The notes: a model not told the origin generated them from the sequence alone. 64,000 bases of DNA from Pseudomonas sp. ICMP 561 (GCF_002699985.1 NZ_LKBT01000013.1:64910-128909), one strand, 5' to 3'; shown: positions 45,262 through 54,716, counted from the first letter of the stretch. Translations and numbers: made by a program.

Positions 45262-46158
45262 ATGAAAGCCCGGTCTGACGAATTACAGGTATTTGTTTCA
45301 GTCATCGAAAGCGGTTCAATTTCTGCGGCGGCCGAGCAGATTGGGCAGACGCCATCGGCCATCAGCCGTACGTTGTCGCGGCTCGAAGCCAAGCTGGAAA
45401 CCACCCTGATCAACCGCACCACGCGGCGTATGGACCTGACGGAAGAGGGCAAGTACTTCCTCGAGCAGGCCCGACAGATCCTTGCGCAAATGGAAGACCT
45501 CGAAGAGCGCCTGTCACTGCGTCACCAGACCCCGGCCGGGCGTTTGCGGATCAACGCGGCATCGCCGTTCATGTTCCATTCGGTCGTGCCTTACGTGGCC
45601 GAGTTTCGTCAGCGTTATCCAGAGATCCAGCTGGAACTCAACACCAACGACCTGATCATCGATCTGCTGGAGCAAAGTACTGACGTCGCCATCCGGATCG
45701 GCAACCTCGCTGATTCAACGCTGCATGCCCGTTTTCTGGGCAGTAGCCCACTGAATATTCTGGCCAGCCCGGCTTATCTTGAGCGCCATGGTCAGCCCAA
45801 AACCGTAGCGTCATTGAGCAACCACGTACTGCTGGGTTTCACCCACACCGAAACCCTCAACCATTGGCCGCTGCGCCATACCGAAGGTGATCGTTTACTG
45901 ATCCAGCCCGCTATTTCTGCGTCCAGCGGCGAGACCCTGCGCCATCTGGCACTGGCGGGTGAGGGCATCGTCTGTCTGTCGCACTTCATGACCCACGAAG
46001 ACATCCGCCTCGGTCGCCTCAAAGTCATCCTGCCCAACGCCAACAGCGGTCATCGCCAGCCGATCCATGCGGTGTACTACCGCAACTCACAGCTGGCGCT
46101 GAGGATTCAATGCTTCCTGGATTTCATTCAGGAGAAGATGGCGGGGTATGTGGTTTAG
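45262..46158 (+). CDS. LysR-family transcriptional regulator
   Basis: A 298-residue regulator. HTH: RSDELQVFVSVIESGSISAAAEQIGQTPSAISRTLSRLEAKLE. The middle of the protein (TPAGRLRINAASPFMFHSVVPYVAEF) is typical of the group that often regulates a nearby oxidoreductase such as mdaB. CGGAG is upstream of the ATG at 45262; an out-of-frame ATG overlaps it at 45258. Confidence 0.9.
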   Translation: MKARSDELQVFVSVIESGSISAAAEQIGQTPSAISRTLSRLEAKLETTLINRTTRRMDLTEEGKYFLEQARQILAQMEDLEERLSLRHQTPAGRLRINAASPFMFHSVVPYVAEFRQRYPEIQLELNTNDLIIDLLEQSTDVAIRIGNLADSTLHARFLGSSPLNILASPAYLERHGQPKTVASLSNHVLLGFTHTETLNHWPLRHTEGDRLLIQPAISASSGETLRHLALAGEGIVCLSHFMTHEDIRLGRLKVILPNANSGHRQPIHAVYYRNSQLALRIQCFLDFIQEKMAGYVV

Positions 46159-46161
46159 TTG

Positions 46162-46305
46162 GCCCTCTCGCGGCTGAAGCTGCCACTATGATATGGCCAT
46201 ATCACCGCGTCCCCGTAGGACCGGCTTTAGCCGGGAGGGCATTATTGCTAGCGGCGGAAATGTGGTGACTGTCTCAGCCCTCTCGCGGCTGAAGCCGCTC
46301 CTACG
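46162..46305. repeat. REP array, ccggctttagccgg class
   Basis: A lone half (ctctcgcggctgaagctgcc at 46165-46184) and a doublet at 46213-46305: ccgtaggaccggctttagcc with ctctcgcggctgaagccgct. The second arm is a gcggctgaagccgc variant. The 302-bp gap holds this and the ggt promoter region. Confidence 0.8.
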
Positions 46306-46460
46306 ATATGGCTATATTCACCGCGTTTCAGGTCCCCGTTTACAGTGCTACAGCGCGGTGTTAGTCAAGCCGCGGCCGCCCCAATGATTACCTCCATTTG
46401 CGTTTCTGGCTTCCTTGGTCATTAATCAATCTCGTCTGACCTTCACATTAAGGAAGCCTC

Positions 46461-48128
46461 ATGCGAGTGGTTATGTTCAAGACACTGGCTTTGTCAGTGG
46501 CAATCTTCAGTTCATCTTCAGTATTCGCAGTCACGCTTGAGGGCGGCGCGGTTGCGTCGCCTGATGAGTACGGCGCAAAAGTAGCCGCCGATGTGCTGCG
46601 CAAAGGCGGCAATGCGGTGGACGCCGCGGTCGCTACCGCATTCACGCTGGCCGTTACCTACCCCGAGGCGGGCAACATTGGTGGCGGTGGCTTCATGACC
46701 TTGTTCATGAATGGCAAACCGTACTTCCTCGATTACCGTGAGACGGCGCCCAAAACGGCCAGCCGTAACATGTACCTCAACGAAAAAGGCGAGGTGATCG
46801 AAAACATGAGCCTGGTCGGTGCCCGCGCAGTCGGCGTGCCGGGTACGGTTATGGGGCTGTGGGAAGCGCATCAAAAATTCGGCAAGCTGAAGTGGGCTGA
46901 GTTGCTGACCCCCGCGATTGGCTATGCGCAGAACGGCTTCAAGGTGGCTGAAAAACAATACATGTACCGTCAGGAGGCCCTGGAGCTGTTCAAGGGCACT
47001 ACCAACTTCAATGATTATTTCGGCAGCATGAAAGTTGGTGAAACCTTGCGTCAACCTGAGCTGGCCAAGACCCTGGAACGCATCGCCGACAAGGGTGCGG
47101 ATGAGTTCTATAAGGGTGAGACCGCTGATCTATTGGTCAAGCAAATGGAGCATGACAAAGGTCTGGTGACCAAACAGGATCTTGCTGATTACAAAGCGCT
47201 TTGGCGCAAGCCGCTGCACGTCAACTGGCAGGGCAACACCTTGTACACCGCGCCTTTGCCCAGCTCAGGTGGTGTCGCGCTGGCGCAACTGATAGGCATC
47301 AAAGAGCAGCGTGCTGATGATTTCAAAGGCGTGGCGTTGAATTCCGCCAAGTACATTCACCTGCTGGCGGAAATCGAAAAGCGCGTGTTCGCTGACCGGG
47401 CTGATTACCTGGGCGACCCGAACTTCACCAAGGCCCCCGTTGCAGAATTGATCGACCCGAGTTATCTGGCCAAGCGCGCGAATGAGATCAATCCGACCGC
47501 CATCTCTCCAACCGAAAACGTCAAACCGGGGCTGGAACCGCATCAGACCACGCACTTCTCGATCGTCGACAAGCAGGGCAACGCGGTCAGCAATACCTAT
47601 ACGTTGAACTGGGATTACGGCAGTGGCGTGGTGGTGAAGGGCGGGGGTTTCTTGCTCAACGATGAGATGGACGACTTCAGCTCCAAGCCGGGCGTTGCCA
47701 ATGCGTTTGGCGTGGTGGGCGGTAGCGCCAATGCCATCGAGCCGGGCAAGCGCATGCTGTCGTCGATGAGCCCGAGCCTGGTGACGCGTGACGGTCAGGT
47801 AACGCTGGTATTGGGTACGCCCGGCGGCTCGCGGATCTTCACCTCGATTTTTCAGGTGCTGAATAACATCTACGACTACAAACTCCCGCTCAAGGAAGCC
47901 GTGGGTGCGCAACGCGTGCATCACCAGTTATTGCCCAAGGATACGATCTACTACGATTCCCACGCACCGCTGACCGGCAAGGTTGCCGACGAGCTGAAAG
48001 CCATGGGTTACACGCTCGAAGATCAGGGCTGGGAGATGGGTAACGTGCAGGCAATCAAAGTGGATGGCACGAAGCTGGAAACAGCCTCGGACCCGCGGGG
48101 CAGGGGAGTCGGGATGGTGGTGCGTTAG
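46461..48128 (+). CDS. ggt: Gamma-glutamyltransferase
   Basis: A 555-residue periplasmic precursor that autocleaves into two subunits and transfers or hydrolyses gamma-glutamyl groups, mainly of glutathione. The signal peptide is about 1-23 (ALSVAIFSSSSVFA). GNAVDAAVATAF (50-61) and GNIGGGGFM (71-79) come early. The autocleavage/nucleophile Thr363 lies in EPHQTTHFS, then NEMDD-like LLNDEMDDFSSKPG and the oxyanion PGGSRIF. AGGAAG lies before the ATG. The 3' end (48095-48121) is partly repeated at 48298-48323 in the following intergenic region. Confidence 0.95.
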   Translation: MRVVMFKTLALSVAIFSSSSVFAVTLEGGAVASPDEYGAKVAADVLRKGGNAVDAAVATAFTLAVTYPEAGNIGGGGFMTLFMNGKPYFLDYRETAPKTASRNMYLNEKGEVIENMSLVGARAVGVPGTVMGLWEAHQKFGKLKWAELLTPAIGYAQNGFKVAEKQYMYRQEALELFKGTTNFNDYFGSMKVGETLRQPELAKTLERIADKGADEFYKGETADLLVKQMEHDKGLVTKQDLADYKALWRKPLHVNWQGNTLYTAPLPSSGGVALAQLIGIKEQRADDFKGVALNSAKYIHLLAEIEKRVFADRADYLGDPNFTKAPVAELIDPSYLAKRANEINPTAISPTENVKPGLEPHQTTHFSIVDKQGNAVSNTYTLNWDYGSGVVVKGGGFLLNDEMDDFSSKPGVANAFGVVGGSANAIEPGKRMLSSMSPSLVTRDGQVTLVLGTPGGSRIFTSIFQVLNNIYDYKLPLKEAVGAQRVHHQLLPKDTIYYDSHAPLTGKVADELKAMGYTLEDQGWEMGNVQAIKVDGTKLETASDPRGRGVGMVVR

Positions 48129-48153
48129 TTCCATTCCCGGATGGGAGTACGAC

Positions 48154-48235
48154 CTGGTAGGAGCGAACTTGTTCGCGAGACGATGTTCCTGAGTTCACAG
48201 AACCAATGCCTCGCGAACAAGTTCGCTCCTACCGG
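48154..48235. repeat. REP doublet, gaacttgttcgc class
   Basis: tggtaggagcgaacttgttc (48155) pairs with cgcgaacaagttcgctccta near 48212-48231. Confidence 0.88.
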
Positions 48236-48339
48236 GGCCATACGTGGTTTCACGCGTCGCACGGAACTTCACATCCGCCCAGCGCCCGCTGTGATCTGCG
48301 GGCAGGGGAGTGGGGATGGTGGTCAAATAGTTGCGAGGC

Positions 48340-48427
48340 TGTAGGAGCGCGCTTGCCCGCGATTGCGGTTTGCCAATCGACAACTTTGTGAACTGGCACA
48401 CCGCAATCGCGGGCAAGCGCGCTCCTA
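48340..48427. repeat. REP doublet, gcgcttgcccgcgattgcgg class
   Basis: gtaggagcgcgcttgcccgc (48341) is a perfect inverse of gcgggcaagcgcgctcctac (48409-48428); the inner part also pairs, gattgcggt with accgcaatc, giving a very long stem. Confidence 0.9.
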
Positions 48428-48431
48428 CGAA

Positions 48432-48458
48432 ATCAAACGCGGTGTCAGATACACCGCG
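48432..48458 (-). terminator. Probable terminator of prfC
   Basis: gcggtgt (48439-48445) pairs with acaccgc (48451-48457) over a 5-nt loop; the minus strand continues with gtttgattt. It lies 11 bp past the prfC stop. Confidence 0.65.
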
Positions 48459-48468
48459 CATCTTTTAC

Positions 48469-50052
48469 TTAATGATGCTCACGCGTCGCACGGAATTTCA
48501 CGTCTGCCCAGCGCTCTTCCATCAACGCCAGGTTAACCCGCGTTGGCGCGAGGTAGGTCAGGTGACCGCCGCCGTCCAGTGCCAGGTTTTCCACGGCTTT
48601 GACTTCAAACTCTTCAAGCTTCTTCTTGTCCGCACACTCGATCCAGCGGGCGGAATACACGGTGATCGGCTCGTAAGCGCATTCGACTTTGTATTCTTCC
48701 TTCAAGCGGCTTGCCACCACATCGAACTGCAGCACACCGACCGCGCCGAGAATGATGTCGTTGCTGCGCAGCGGGAAGAACACCTGTGTGGCGCCTTCTT
48801 CAGCGAGTTGCTGCAGGCCCTGACGCAATTGCTTGGACTTGAGCGGGTCTTTCAGACGCACGCGACGGAACAGTTCCGGGGCGAAGTGCGGGATACCGGT
48901 AAAGCCCAGGCTTTCGCCTTCGGTGAAGGTGTCGCCGATCTGGATCGTGCCGTGGTTGTGCAAACCGATGATGTCGCCCGCGTAGGCCTCTTCAAGCATT
49001 TCACGCTCGGAGGAGAAGAACGTCAGCGCGTCGCCGATCCGCACGTCTTTGCCCAAACGGACATGGCGCATTTTCATGCCCTTGTCGTAGCGGCCCGAAC
49101 AGATACGCATGAACGCGATACGGTCGCGGTGTTTCGGGTCCATGTTCGCCTGGATCTTGAACACGAAACCGCTGAATTTCTCTTCCACGGGCTCGACGGT
49201 ACGCTCGTTGGCAACACGGGCCAAAGGCTTCGGCGCCCAGTTCACAACGGCATCAAGTACGTGATCGACACCGAAGTTGCCCAGTGCAGTACCGAAGAAC
49301 ACCGGGGTCAGTTGACCGTTGATGAACTCTTCCTGATTGAACTCGTGGCAAGCGCCCTGCACCAGCTCCAGCTGTTCAACAAAACGGTCGTACTCGTCGC
49401 CCAGGTGAGCGCGGGCTTCGTCCGAATCCAGCTTCTCGATGATACGAACGTCAGTGCGCTCGTGGCCATGACCGGCGGTGTAAACAATGATGTAGTCGTC
49501 AGCCAGGTGATAGACACCCTTGAAGTCGCGGTAGCAGCCAATCGGCCAGGTGATCGGCGCAGCCTTGATCTTCAGGACAGCTTCGATCTCGTCCAGCAAC
49601 TCGATCGGGTCGCGAATATCGCGGTCGAGCTTGTTAATGAAGCTGACGATCGGCGTATCACGCAGACGGCAAACGTCCATCAGGGCGATGGTCCGCGGCT
49701 CAACCCCTTTACCGCCATCGAGCACCATCAGCGCCGAGTCGACGGCGGTCAGGGTGCGATAGGTGTCTTCGGAGAAGTCTTCGTGGCCCGGGGTGTCGAG
49801 CAGGTTGATCATGTGATCGCGATACGGGAACTGCATGACCGAGGTGGTGATGGAGATGCCGCGTTGCTTCTCCATTTCCATCCAGTCGGATGTCGCGTGA
49901 CGATCTGATTTACGAGATTTCACCGTGCCAGCGACGGAAATGGCCTTGCCCATCAACAGCAGTTTTTCTGTGATGGTGGTTTTACCCGCATCCGGGTGGG
50001 AAATAATGGCGAAAGTGCGGCGTTTCGCGACTTCGGCGGCCTGTTGGGTCAT
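48469..50052 (-). CDS. prfC: Peptide chain release factor 3
   Basis: A 527-residue translational GTPase that recycles RF1/RF2 from the ribosome after termination. The P-loop SHPDAGKTT is at 18-26, switch [16 protein letters not shown] near 87-100, NKLD near 142-145, and domain II/III sequence ([25 protein letters not shown]) follows. It is full length and conserved. It is divergent from the osmoprotectant transporter operon. The last bases are part of the duplication described for the ggt-prfC gap. Confidence 0.97.
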   Translation of the reverse strand: MTQQAAEVAKRRTFAIISHPDAGKTTITEKLLLMGKAISVAGTVKSRKSDRHATSDWMEMEKQRGISITTSVMQFPYRDHMINLLDTPGHEDFSEDTYRTLTAVDSALMVLDGGKGVEPRTIALMDVCRLRDTPIVSFINKLDRDIRDPIELLDEIEAVLKIKAAPITWPIGCYRDFKGVYHLADDYIIVYTAGHGHERTDVRIIEKLDSDEARAHLGDEYDRFVEQLELVQGACHEFNQEEFINGQLTPVFFGTALGNFGVDHVLDAVVNWAPKPLARVANERTVEPVEEKFSGFVFKIQANMDPKHRDRIAFMRICSGRYDKGMKMRHVRLGKDVRIGDALTFFSSEREMLEEAYAGDIIGLHNHGTIQIGDTFTEGESLGFTGIPHFAPELFRRVRLKDPLKSKQLRQGLQQLAEEGATQVFFPLRSNDIILGAVGVLQFDVVASRLKEEYKVECAYEPITVYSARWIECADKKKLEEFEVKAVENLALDGGGHLTYLAPTRVNLALMEERWADVKFRATREHH

Positions 50053-50396
50053 GGGAAATCGCCTGGCAGGTGAGTCAAAAAAGGGCGCAGATTATAGCCT
50101 ATCTGATAGCAATAACCGAACCGTTCAGCACATGGTCGGTGGCCAATTACCATCTTGTGTGGGAACCTTTCGGGTCGTGGAGACGTCCATTCCCCCGTCA
50201 AGGCCAGTAAAACGGCCAACTTCAGGGGCTGATTCATCAGCATGTTGGCTTGACGAAGCTGCGCTAATGGCTTGTGTTTTCGCCGAGGGCAACCTCAATG
50301 GCGACCCACCCGCTGCTCTTCGCGAACGTTATTCCTGATCACCTGCAAGGGTCGATCACGGCAACGCGTTCGCCGACTGAAATAAGGAGTCCGCCT

Positions 50397-51110
50397 GTGG
50401 CTAATCGCTATGGCAAGGGGCTGATTGGAGGTGCGGTTGTAATCGCACTCCTGGCCCTGCTGATCCACTGGATCGGCATCAGTACTATCAAGCAATACCA
50501 GGATGACCTGCTGTTCTATCTGCAAGCTCACCTGATTCTGGTTCTGGTTTCAATGTTGGCGGCCCTCGTGGTCGGGATCCCGGCGGGCATTGCCCTTAGT
50601 CGACCAAGCATGGTTGGCCGTGCCGAACGCTTCATGCAGATCTTCAACATTGGTAACACCGTTCCCCCTCTCGCCGTTCTGGCCATTGCCCTCGGGATTC
50701 TCGGGATTGGTAGTGGGCCTGCGATCTTCGCGCTGTTCCTCGCCTCGTTGTTGCCCATCGTACGCAACACCTACGAAGGCCTGAAAAACGTTCAGGGTTC
50801 ACTCAAGGAAGCAGCCACTGGTATCGGCATGACGCCGCGCCAAGTCCTGTGGCAAGTCGAATTGCCTAACGCCGTACCGATCATCGTCGGTGGTGTGCGT
50901 GTCGCGCTGGCCATCAACGTTGGTACCGCGCCTTTGGCCTTCCTGATCGGTGCCAACAGCCTTGGCAGTCTGATCTTCCCGGGCATCGCCTTGAACAATC
51001 AGCCGCAACTGGTGCTGGGTGCAGCGTGTACCGCTCTGCTGGCGTTGCTGCTTGATGGTCTGGTGACTCTTGCCAGTCGTACCTGGCTGGAACGTGGCCT
51101 GACTCGCTGA
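50397..51110 (+). CDS. Osmoprotectant-type ABC transporter permease (OpuBB/OpuCB-like)
   Basis: A 237-residue inner-membrane permease. GTG at 50397 is the start, given AAGGAG seven bases upstream; the frame upstream to 50274 is not protein-like. About six helices; IFNIGNTVPPLAVLAIALGILGIG near 82-105 and the EAA loop EAATGIGMTPRQVLWQVELPNAVPIIVGGVRVALAINVGTA near 139-180 are diagnostic of the betaine/choline/carnitine class. First of four genes: permease, binding protein, permease, ATPase. The 344-bp divergent gap upstream holds the promoters for this operon and prfC and no gene. Confidence 0.92.
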   Translation: MANRYGKGLIGGAVVIALLALLIHWIGISTIKQYQDDLLFYLQAHLILVLVSMLAALVVGIPAGIALSRPSMVGRAERFMQIFNIGNTVPPLAVLAIALGILGIGSGPAIFALFLASLLPIVRNTYEGLKNVQGSLKEAATGIGMTPRQVLWQVELPNAVPIIVGGVRVALAINVGTAPLAFLIGANSLGSLIFPGIALNNQPQLVLGAACTALLALLLDGLVTLASRTWLERGLTR

Positions 51111-51125
51111 GCGAAAGGAATACCA

Positions 51126-52034
51126 ATGAAAAAGTTATGCACATTAATAGCGGGCTTTGCCTTGCTGTTCGCAGGATTCGCCCAGGTGGCCAACGCCGCC
51201 ACGGAAGGGCCGGTATTGCGCGTGGGTGCACGTGTGTTCACCGAGCAAACGTTGCTAGCCGAACTGACTGCGCAGTATCTGCGTACAAAGGGCTATGACG
51301 TTCAAGTCACGGGTGGTCTGGGCAGCAGCCTGGCACGTAGTGCACAGGAAAGCGGTCAACTGGATCTGATCTGGGAGTACACCGGCGTGTCGCTGGTTAA
51401 TTACAACCATATCGATGAAAAACTCGACAGCGAGCAAACCTACGCACGGGTCAAAGAGCTCGACGCCAAGATAGGCCTGGTATGGCTTTCGCCGTCGAAG
51501 TTCAACAATACCTACGCCTTGGCGCTGCCGCAGAAAGTTGCGGACAAGTATCCGCAGGTCAACACCATGACCGACCTGACCAAAGTCCTCAAAGACGAAG
51601 CCAAAGAGGGTCATCTCGTAGCGCTGGACACCGAGTTCGCCAACCGTTCCGACGGTCTGATCGGCATGGTCAAGCATTACGACATGAATCTCAGCCGTGA
51701 GAACACTCGCCAGATGGACGCAGGCCTTGTCTACACCGCACTGCGTAACGGCCAGGTATTCGCCGGTCTGGTGTACACCACAGACGGTCGCCTGAATGCT
51801 TTCAAACTGAAAGTGCTGGAAGACGACAAGAAGTACTTCCCGGACTACACCGCTGCTCCGGTGATCCGTAAGGATTATCTGGACAAGCACCCGGAAATTG
51901 CCACGTTGCTCAAGCCGCTGGCCGATCTGCTGGACACCCAGACCATGATTGACCTCAACGCCCGCATCGACGTCGGTCACGAAAGCCCCTCTTCCGTTGC
52001 CGCAGATTTCCTGCGCCAGCACCCACTTAACTAA
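51126..52034 (+). CDS. Osmoprotectant-type substrate-binding protein (OpuAC/OpuBC-like)
   Basis: A 302-residue periplasmic binding protein. The signal peptide is about 1-25 (MKKLCTLIAGFALLFAGFAQ, VANAA). The mature protein starts RVGARVFTEQTLLAELTAQYLRTKGYDVQ, the classic OpuAC fold opening, with GGLGSSLARSAQESGQLDLIWEYTGVS near 60-87 and TDGRLNAFKLKVLEDDKKYFPDYTAAPVIRKDYL near 219-252 (ligand-site aromatic residues). AAAGGA precedes the ATG, 15 bp after the first permease. Ligand is a quaternary amine or similar; not resolved. Confidence 0.93.
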   Translation: MKKLCTLIAGFALLFAGFAQVANAATEGPVLRVGARVFTEQTLLAELTAQYLRTKGYDVQVTGGLGSSLARSAQESGQLDLIWEYTGVSLVNYNHIDEKLDSEQTYARVKELDAKIGLVWLSPSKFNNTYALALPQKVADKYPQVNTMTDLTKVLKDEAKEGHLVALDTEFANRSDGLIGMVKHYDMNLSRENTRQMDAGLVYTALRNGQVFAGLVYTTDGRLNAFKLKVLEDDKKYFPDYTAAPVIRKDYLDKHPEIATLLKPLADLLDTQTMIDLNARIDVGHESPSSVAADFLRQHPLN

Positions 52035-52047
52035 GGAAGGAGACGAC

Positions 52048-52701
52048 ATGAGTTTTTTTAGCGTTTTCTCCCAGATAGATTGGAATCAGGTTATTCACCT
52101 GACCTTGCAGCACATCACGCTGGTTGGCATCGCGGTTACCTTGGCGATTCTGGTTGGTGTTCCGCTCGGCGTTCTGATGACCCGCTTCCCGGCACTCGCC
52201 GGTCCATTGCAGGCCAGCGCCACCGTGCTGCTGACCGTGCCGTCGATTGCCCTGTTCGGTCTGCTGCTGCCGTTCTACTCCAAGTTCGGTCAAGGCCTTG
52301 GCCCGATGCCTGCGATCACCGCCGTATTCCTGTATTCGCTGCTGCCGATCATGCGCAACACGTATCTGGCACTGACAGGCGTGGAGCCGGGTATTCGCGA
52401 AGCCGCCAAAGGCATCGGCATGACCTTCGGCCAGCGCCTGCGCATGGTTGAGCTGCCTATCGCCGTGCCGGTGATCCTCGCTGGCGTGCGTACTGCCGTG
52501 GTGATGAACATCGGCGTCATGACCATCGCCGCCACCATCGGTGCTGGCGGTCTGGGTGTACTTATTCTTGCTTCAATCAGCCGCAGCGATATGTCGATGC
52601 TGATCGTCGGCGCGGTACTGGTCAGTATTCTGGCCATCATCGCTGACCTTCTCCTGCAATGGCTGCAACGTGCGCTGACTCCAAAAGGATTACTGAAATG
52701 A
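52048..52701 (+). CDS. Osmoprotectant-type ABC transporter permease (OpuCD-like)
   Basis: A 217-residue permease. ATG at 52048, behind AAGGAAGGAG, is the start; the longer frame overlaps the binding-protein gene in another reading frame. HITLVGIAVTLAILVGVPLGVLMTRFP near 21-47, LTVPSIALFGLLLPFYSKFG near 67-86, and the EAA loop GIREAAKGIGMTFGQRLRMVELPIAVPVILAGVRTAVVMNIG near 117-158. Overlaps the ATPase start by ATGA, so translation is coupled. Confidence 0.93.
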   Translation: MSFFSVFSQIDWNQVIHLTLQHITLVGIAVTLAILVGVPLGVLMTRFPALAGPLQASATVLLTVPSIALFGLLLPFYSKFGQGLGPMPAITAVFLYSLLPIMRNTYLALTGVEPGIREAAKGIGMTFGQRLRMVELPIAVPVILAGVRTAVVMNIGVMTIAATIGAGGLGVLILASISRSDMSMLIVGAVLVSILAIIADLLLQWLQRALTPKGLLK

Positions 52702-53864
52702 TCGAACTTCAAAACCTCACCAAGACTTTCCAAAGCAACGGCAAAGAAGTGAAGGCTGTCGATTCGGTCAGCCTCACCGTCAACGAAGGCGAAATCTGCG
52801 TTTTCCTCGGCCCGTCGGGTTGCGGCAAGTCCACCACCCTGAAAATGATCAACCGCCTGATCATGCCGACCTCCGGCAAGGTGCTGATCAACGGTGAAGA
52901 CACCACTGATCTGGACGAAGTGACCCTGCGTCGCAACATCGGCTACGTGATCCAGCAGATCGGTCTGTTCCCGAACATGACCATCGAAGAAAACATCGTC
53001 GTGGTGCCCAAGCTGTTGGGTTGGGACGCCAAGCGTTGCCACGACCGTGCTCGTGAACTGATGAGCATGATCAAGCTGGAGCCCAAGCAGTACCTGCATC
53101 GTTATCCTCGTGAACTGTCCGGTGGTCAGCAGCAGCGTATCGGTGTGATCCGCGCCCTGGCGGCTGATGCGCCTTTGCTGCTGATGGACGAACCGTTCGG
53201 TGCGGTCGACCCGATCAACCGCGAGATGATCCAGAACGAATTCTTCGAAATGCAGCGTGCGCTGAACAAGACCGTGATCATGGTCAGCCACGATATCGAC
53301 GAAGCGATCAAGCTGGGCGACAAGATCGCGATCTTCCGCGCAGGCAAACTGCTGCAGATCGACCACCCGGACACCTTGCTGGCGCATCCGGCAGACGAGT
53401 TCGTGTCGAGCTTCGTTGGCCAGGACAGCACGCTCAAGCGTCTGCTGTTGGTCAAAGCCGAAGATGCTGCGGACAACGCACCATCGGTCAGCCCGGAAAC
53501 CCCGGTGGCCGACGCGCTGGAAGTGATGGACGAAAACGACCGTCGCTACATCGTCGTCACCGATGCCGAGAACAAGGCCATGGGCTACGTGCGCCGTCGC
53601 GACCTGCATCGCCAGACCGGCACCTGCCTGCCGTTCCTGCGTCAGTTCAACGCCACCGCGGCCTACGACGAACACTTGCGCATCCTGCTGTCGCGCATGT
53701 ACGAGTTCAACCGCTCATGGCTGCCAGTGCTGGACGCCGAGAACGTGTTCCTGGGTGAAGTGACTCAGGAGTCGATTGCCGAGTACCTGAGCTCGGGTCG
53801 TTCACGCGGCGGCAAGACCAGCATCGTTTCGCCGGCTGACATCGTGGCTGAAGCGCAGGCCTGA
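52698..53864 (+). CDS. Osmoprotectant-type ABC transporter ATPase with CBS domains
   Basis: A 388-residue ATPase of the glycine betaine/choline class. Walker A GPSGCGKST (about 37-45), Q-loop YVIQQIGLFPNMT, signature [16 protein letters not shown] near 136-151, Walker B LLLMDEPFGAVDP near 157-169. After about residue 255 come two CBS motifs (SPETPVADALEVMDENDRRYIVVTD near 266-290 and FNRSWLPVLDAENVFLGEVTQ near 335-355), which sense ionic strength or nucleotides in related transporters. ATG at 52698 overlaps the permease stop. Gene order permease-binding protein-permease-ATPase is a variant of the OpuC arrangement. Confidence 0.94.
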   Translation: MIELQNLTKTFQSNGKEVKAVDSVSLTVNEGEICVFLGPSGCGKSTTLKMINRLIMPTSGKVLINGEDTTDLDEVTLRRNIGYVIQQIGLFPNMTIEENIVVVPKLLGWDAKRCHDRARELMSMIKLEPKQYLHRYPRELSGGQQQRIGVIRALAADAPLLLMDEPFGAVDPINREMIQNEFFEMQRALNKTVIMVSHDIDEAIKLGDKIAIFRAGKLLQIDHPDTLLAHPADEFVSSFVGQDSTLKRLLLVKAEDAADNAPSVSPETPVADALEVMDENDRRYIVVTDAENKAMGYVRRRDLHRQTGTCLPFLRQFNATAAYDEHLRILLSRMYEFNRSWLPVLDAENVFLGEVTQESIAEYLSSGRSRGGKTSIVSPADIVAEAQA

Positions 53865-53870
53865 TGTAAA

Positions 53871-53899
53871 AGCCCCGCGCTGCAATGGCGCGGGGCTTG
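53871..53899 (+). terminator. Hairpin terminator after osmoprotectant operon
   Basis: aagccccgcgc (53871-53881) pairs perfectly with gcgcggggctt (53889-53899) over a 7-nt loop, 7 bp after the ATPase stop; no T-run follows on the plus strand, but a run of A precedes, so it may work for the minus strand too. Confidence 0.75.
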
Positions 53900-54020
53900 C
53901 GGCGAAGCCTATCCCGTGGACGGACCGTTGCGCCGTGTGTTCGCTTTATCGCGGCTCTACCATGATCAACGATCTCTCAAACAACCCTGCGCAGTCTCCA
54001 GCAAAAAAACTGCACTCTGG

Positions 54021-54515
54021 TTATCTTTCAGGTGGACAGAACTGGGGGCGAACACATTTACGGTCATAGGTGTTCGGATTATTTCCTCCCAGTGCTTCGA
54101 TACTGCCTGAGGGTGGGGTCCGAACTAATTCGTAGCTTCTTTTTTCTGTAGTGTCCACCAGGATTTTTCTCTGGTAAGCGTCGCTTAATAGGTAGCGCTT
54201 GCCCATGCTGGCATACATGTCTATATCTACGCTGTCTCTGCTGTTTATGACTGTTATGTTTGAAGGAGACTGCCCGCTGGCTTGACTTATACAGGCGCTA
54301 AAGTTATCGGATACTGACTTGTCAAGAAGCCATATTTGGCTGTAGCGATAATTCAGGATGTAGGTCACTCCCTCATAGCTTGAGTCTGCGGCTCGCAATA
54401 CATCAACGCATTGCTCTACTTTCGTATCTCCAGCGTCCGCAGCATAAGCTGGTATGTACAAAGGCAGTGAAATAAAAAGGGCAACGCCTAGGGTGCTCGC
54501 TTTTACGGTTTTCAT
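54021..54515 (-). CDS. Exported hypothetical protein
   Basis: A 164-residue protein with a clear signal peptide of about 1-25 (MKTVKASTLGVALFISLPLY, IPAYAAD cleavage). The mature part is soluble and has five cysteines (ADAGDTKVEQCVDVL, NFSACISQAS, DRKCVRPQFCPPE among them), consistent with disulfides in the periplasm. I do not recognise the family. GC is clearly lower than neighbours (codons such as ATA, AAT, TTA common), suggesting transfer. It is convergent to the osmoprotectant operon. A GGAGAA lies before the ATG. Confidence 0.72.
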   Translation of the reverse strand: MKTVKASTLGVALFISLPLYIPAYAADAGDTKVEQCVDVLRAADSSYEGVTYILNYRYSQIWLLDKSVSDNFSACISQASGQSPSNITVINSRDSVDIDMYASMGKRYLLSDAYQRKILVDTTEKRSYELVRTPPSGSIEALGGNNPNTYDRKCVRPQFCPPER

Positions 54516-54716
54516 CAGACTTCTCCATGTCCTTCGATCATCCTGCGATGATGCGTATTCAGTTAGATTTCTGTAAGCCTTAATGGCTTATGGGTACTGT
54601 GCTACGAGGGGAGATATCTTTGTACTGTCAGAAGTGACAGGTTTTCCGTGATTCCATTACCGGCTGTCTGTATTTGGATGCGCAGCGCCGATGCTCCCAG
54701 AGGATGAACCGATAAC

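Larger units (their letters stand above)
48095..48516. repeat. Tandemly duplicated ggt-prfC gene-end region with different REPs
   Basis: Unit 1: ggt end (48095-48121), a REP of the gaacttgttcgc class (48154-48235), then a copy of the prfC end (48251-48286). Unit 2: a copy of the ggt end (48298-48323), a REP of the gcgcttgcccgc class (48340-48427), then the real prfC end (48480-48516). Gene-end copies differ by about 2-3 bases each. The prfC copy still encodes [10 protein letters not shown] in frame, read on the minus strand. Confidence 0.88.

Noticed and set aside
48195..48461. Minus-strand frame containing [10 protein letters not shown]
   Set aside because: Not a gene: it is the copied end of prfC joined to REP sequence; kept only as evidence for the duplication.
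48331..49908. Long plus-strand open frame (525 codons) opposite prfC
   Set aside because: It is the antisense of a highly conserved essential-type GTPase; its protein has no domain, and long antisense frames are common in GC-rich coding sequence.
50274..50396. N-terminal extension of the first osmoprotectant permease
   Set aside because: The GTG at 50397 has an ideal AAGGAG site and gives the usual length; the extension is not hydrophobic or conserved-looking.
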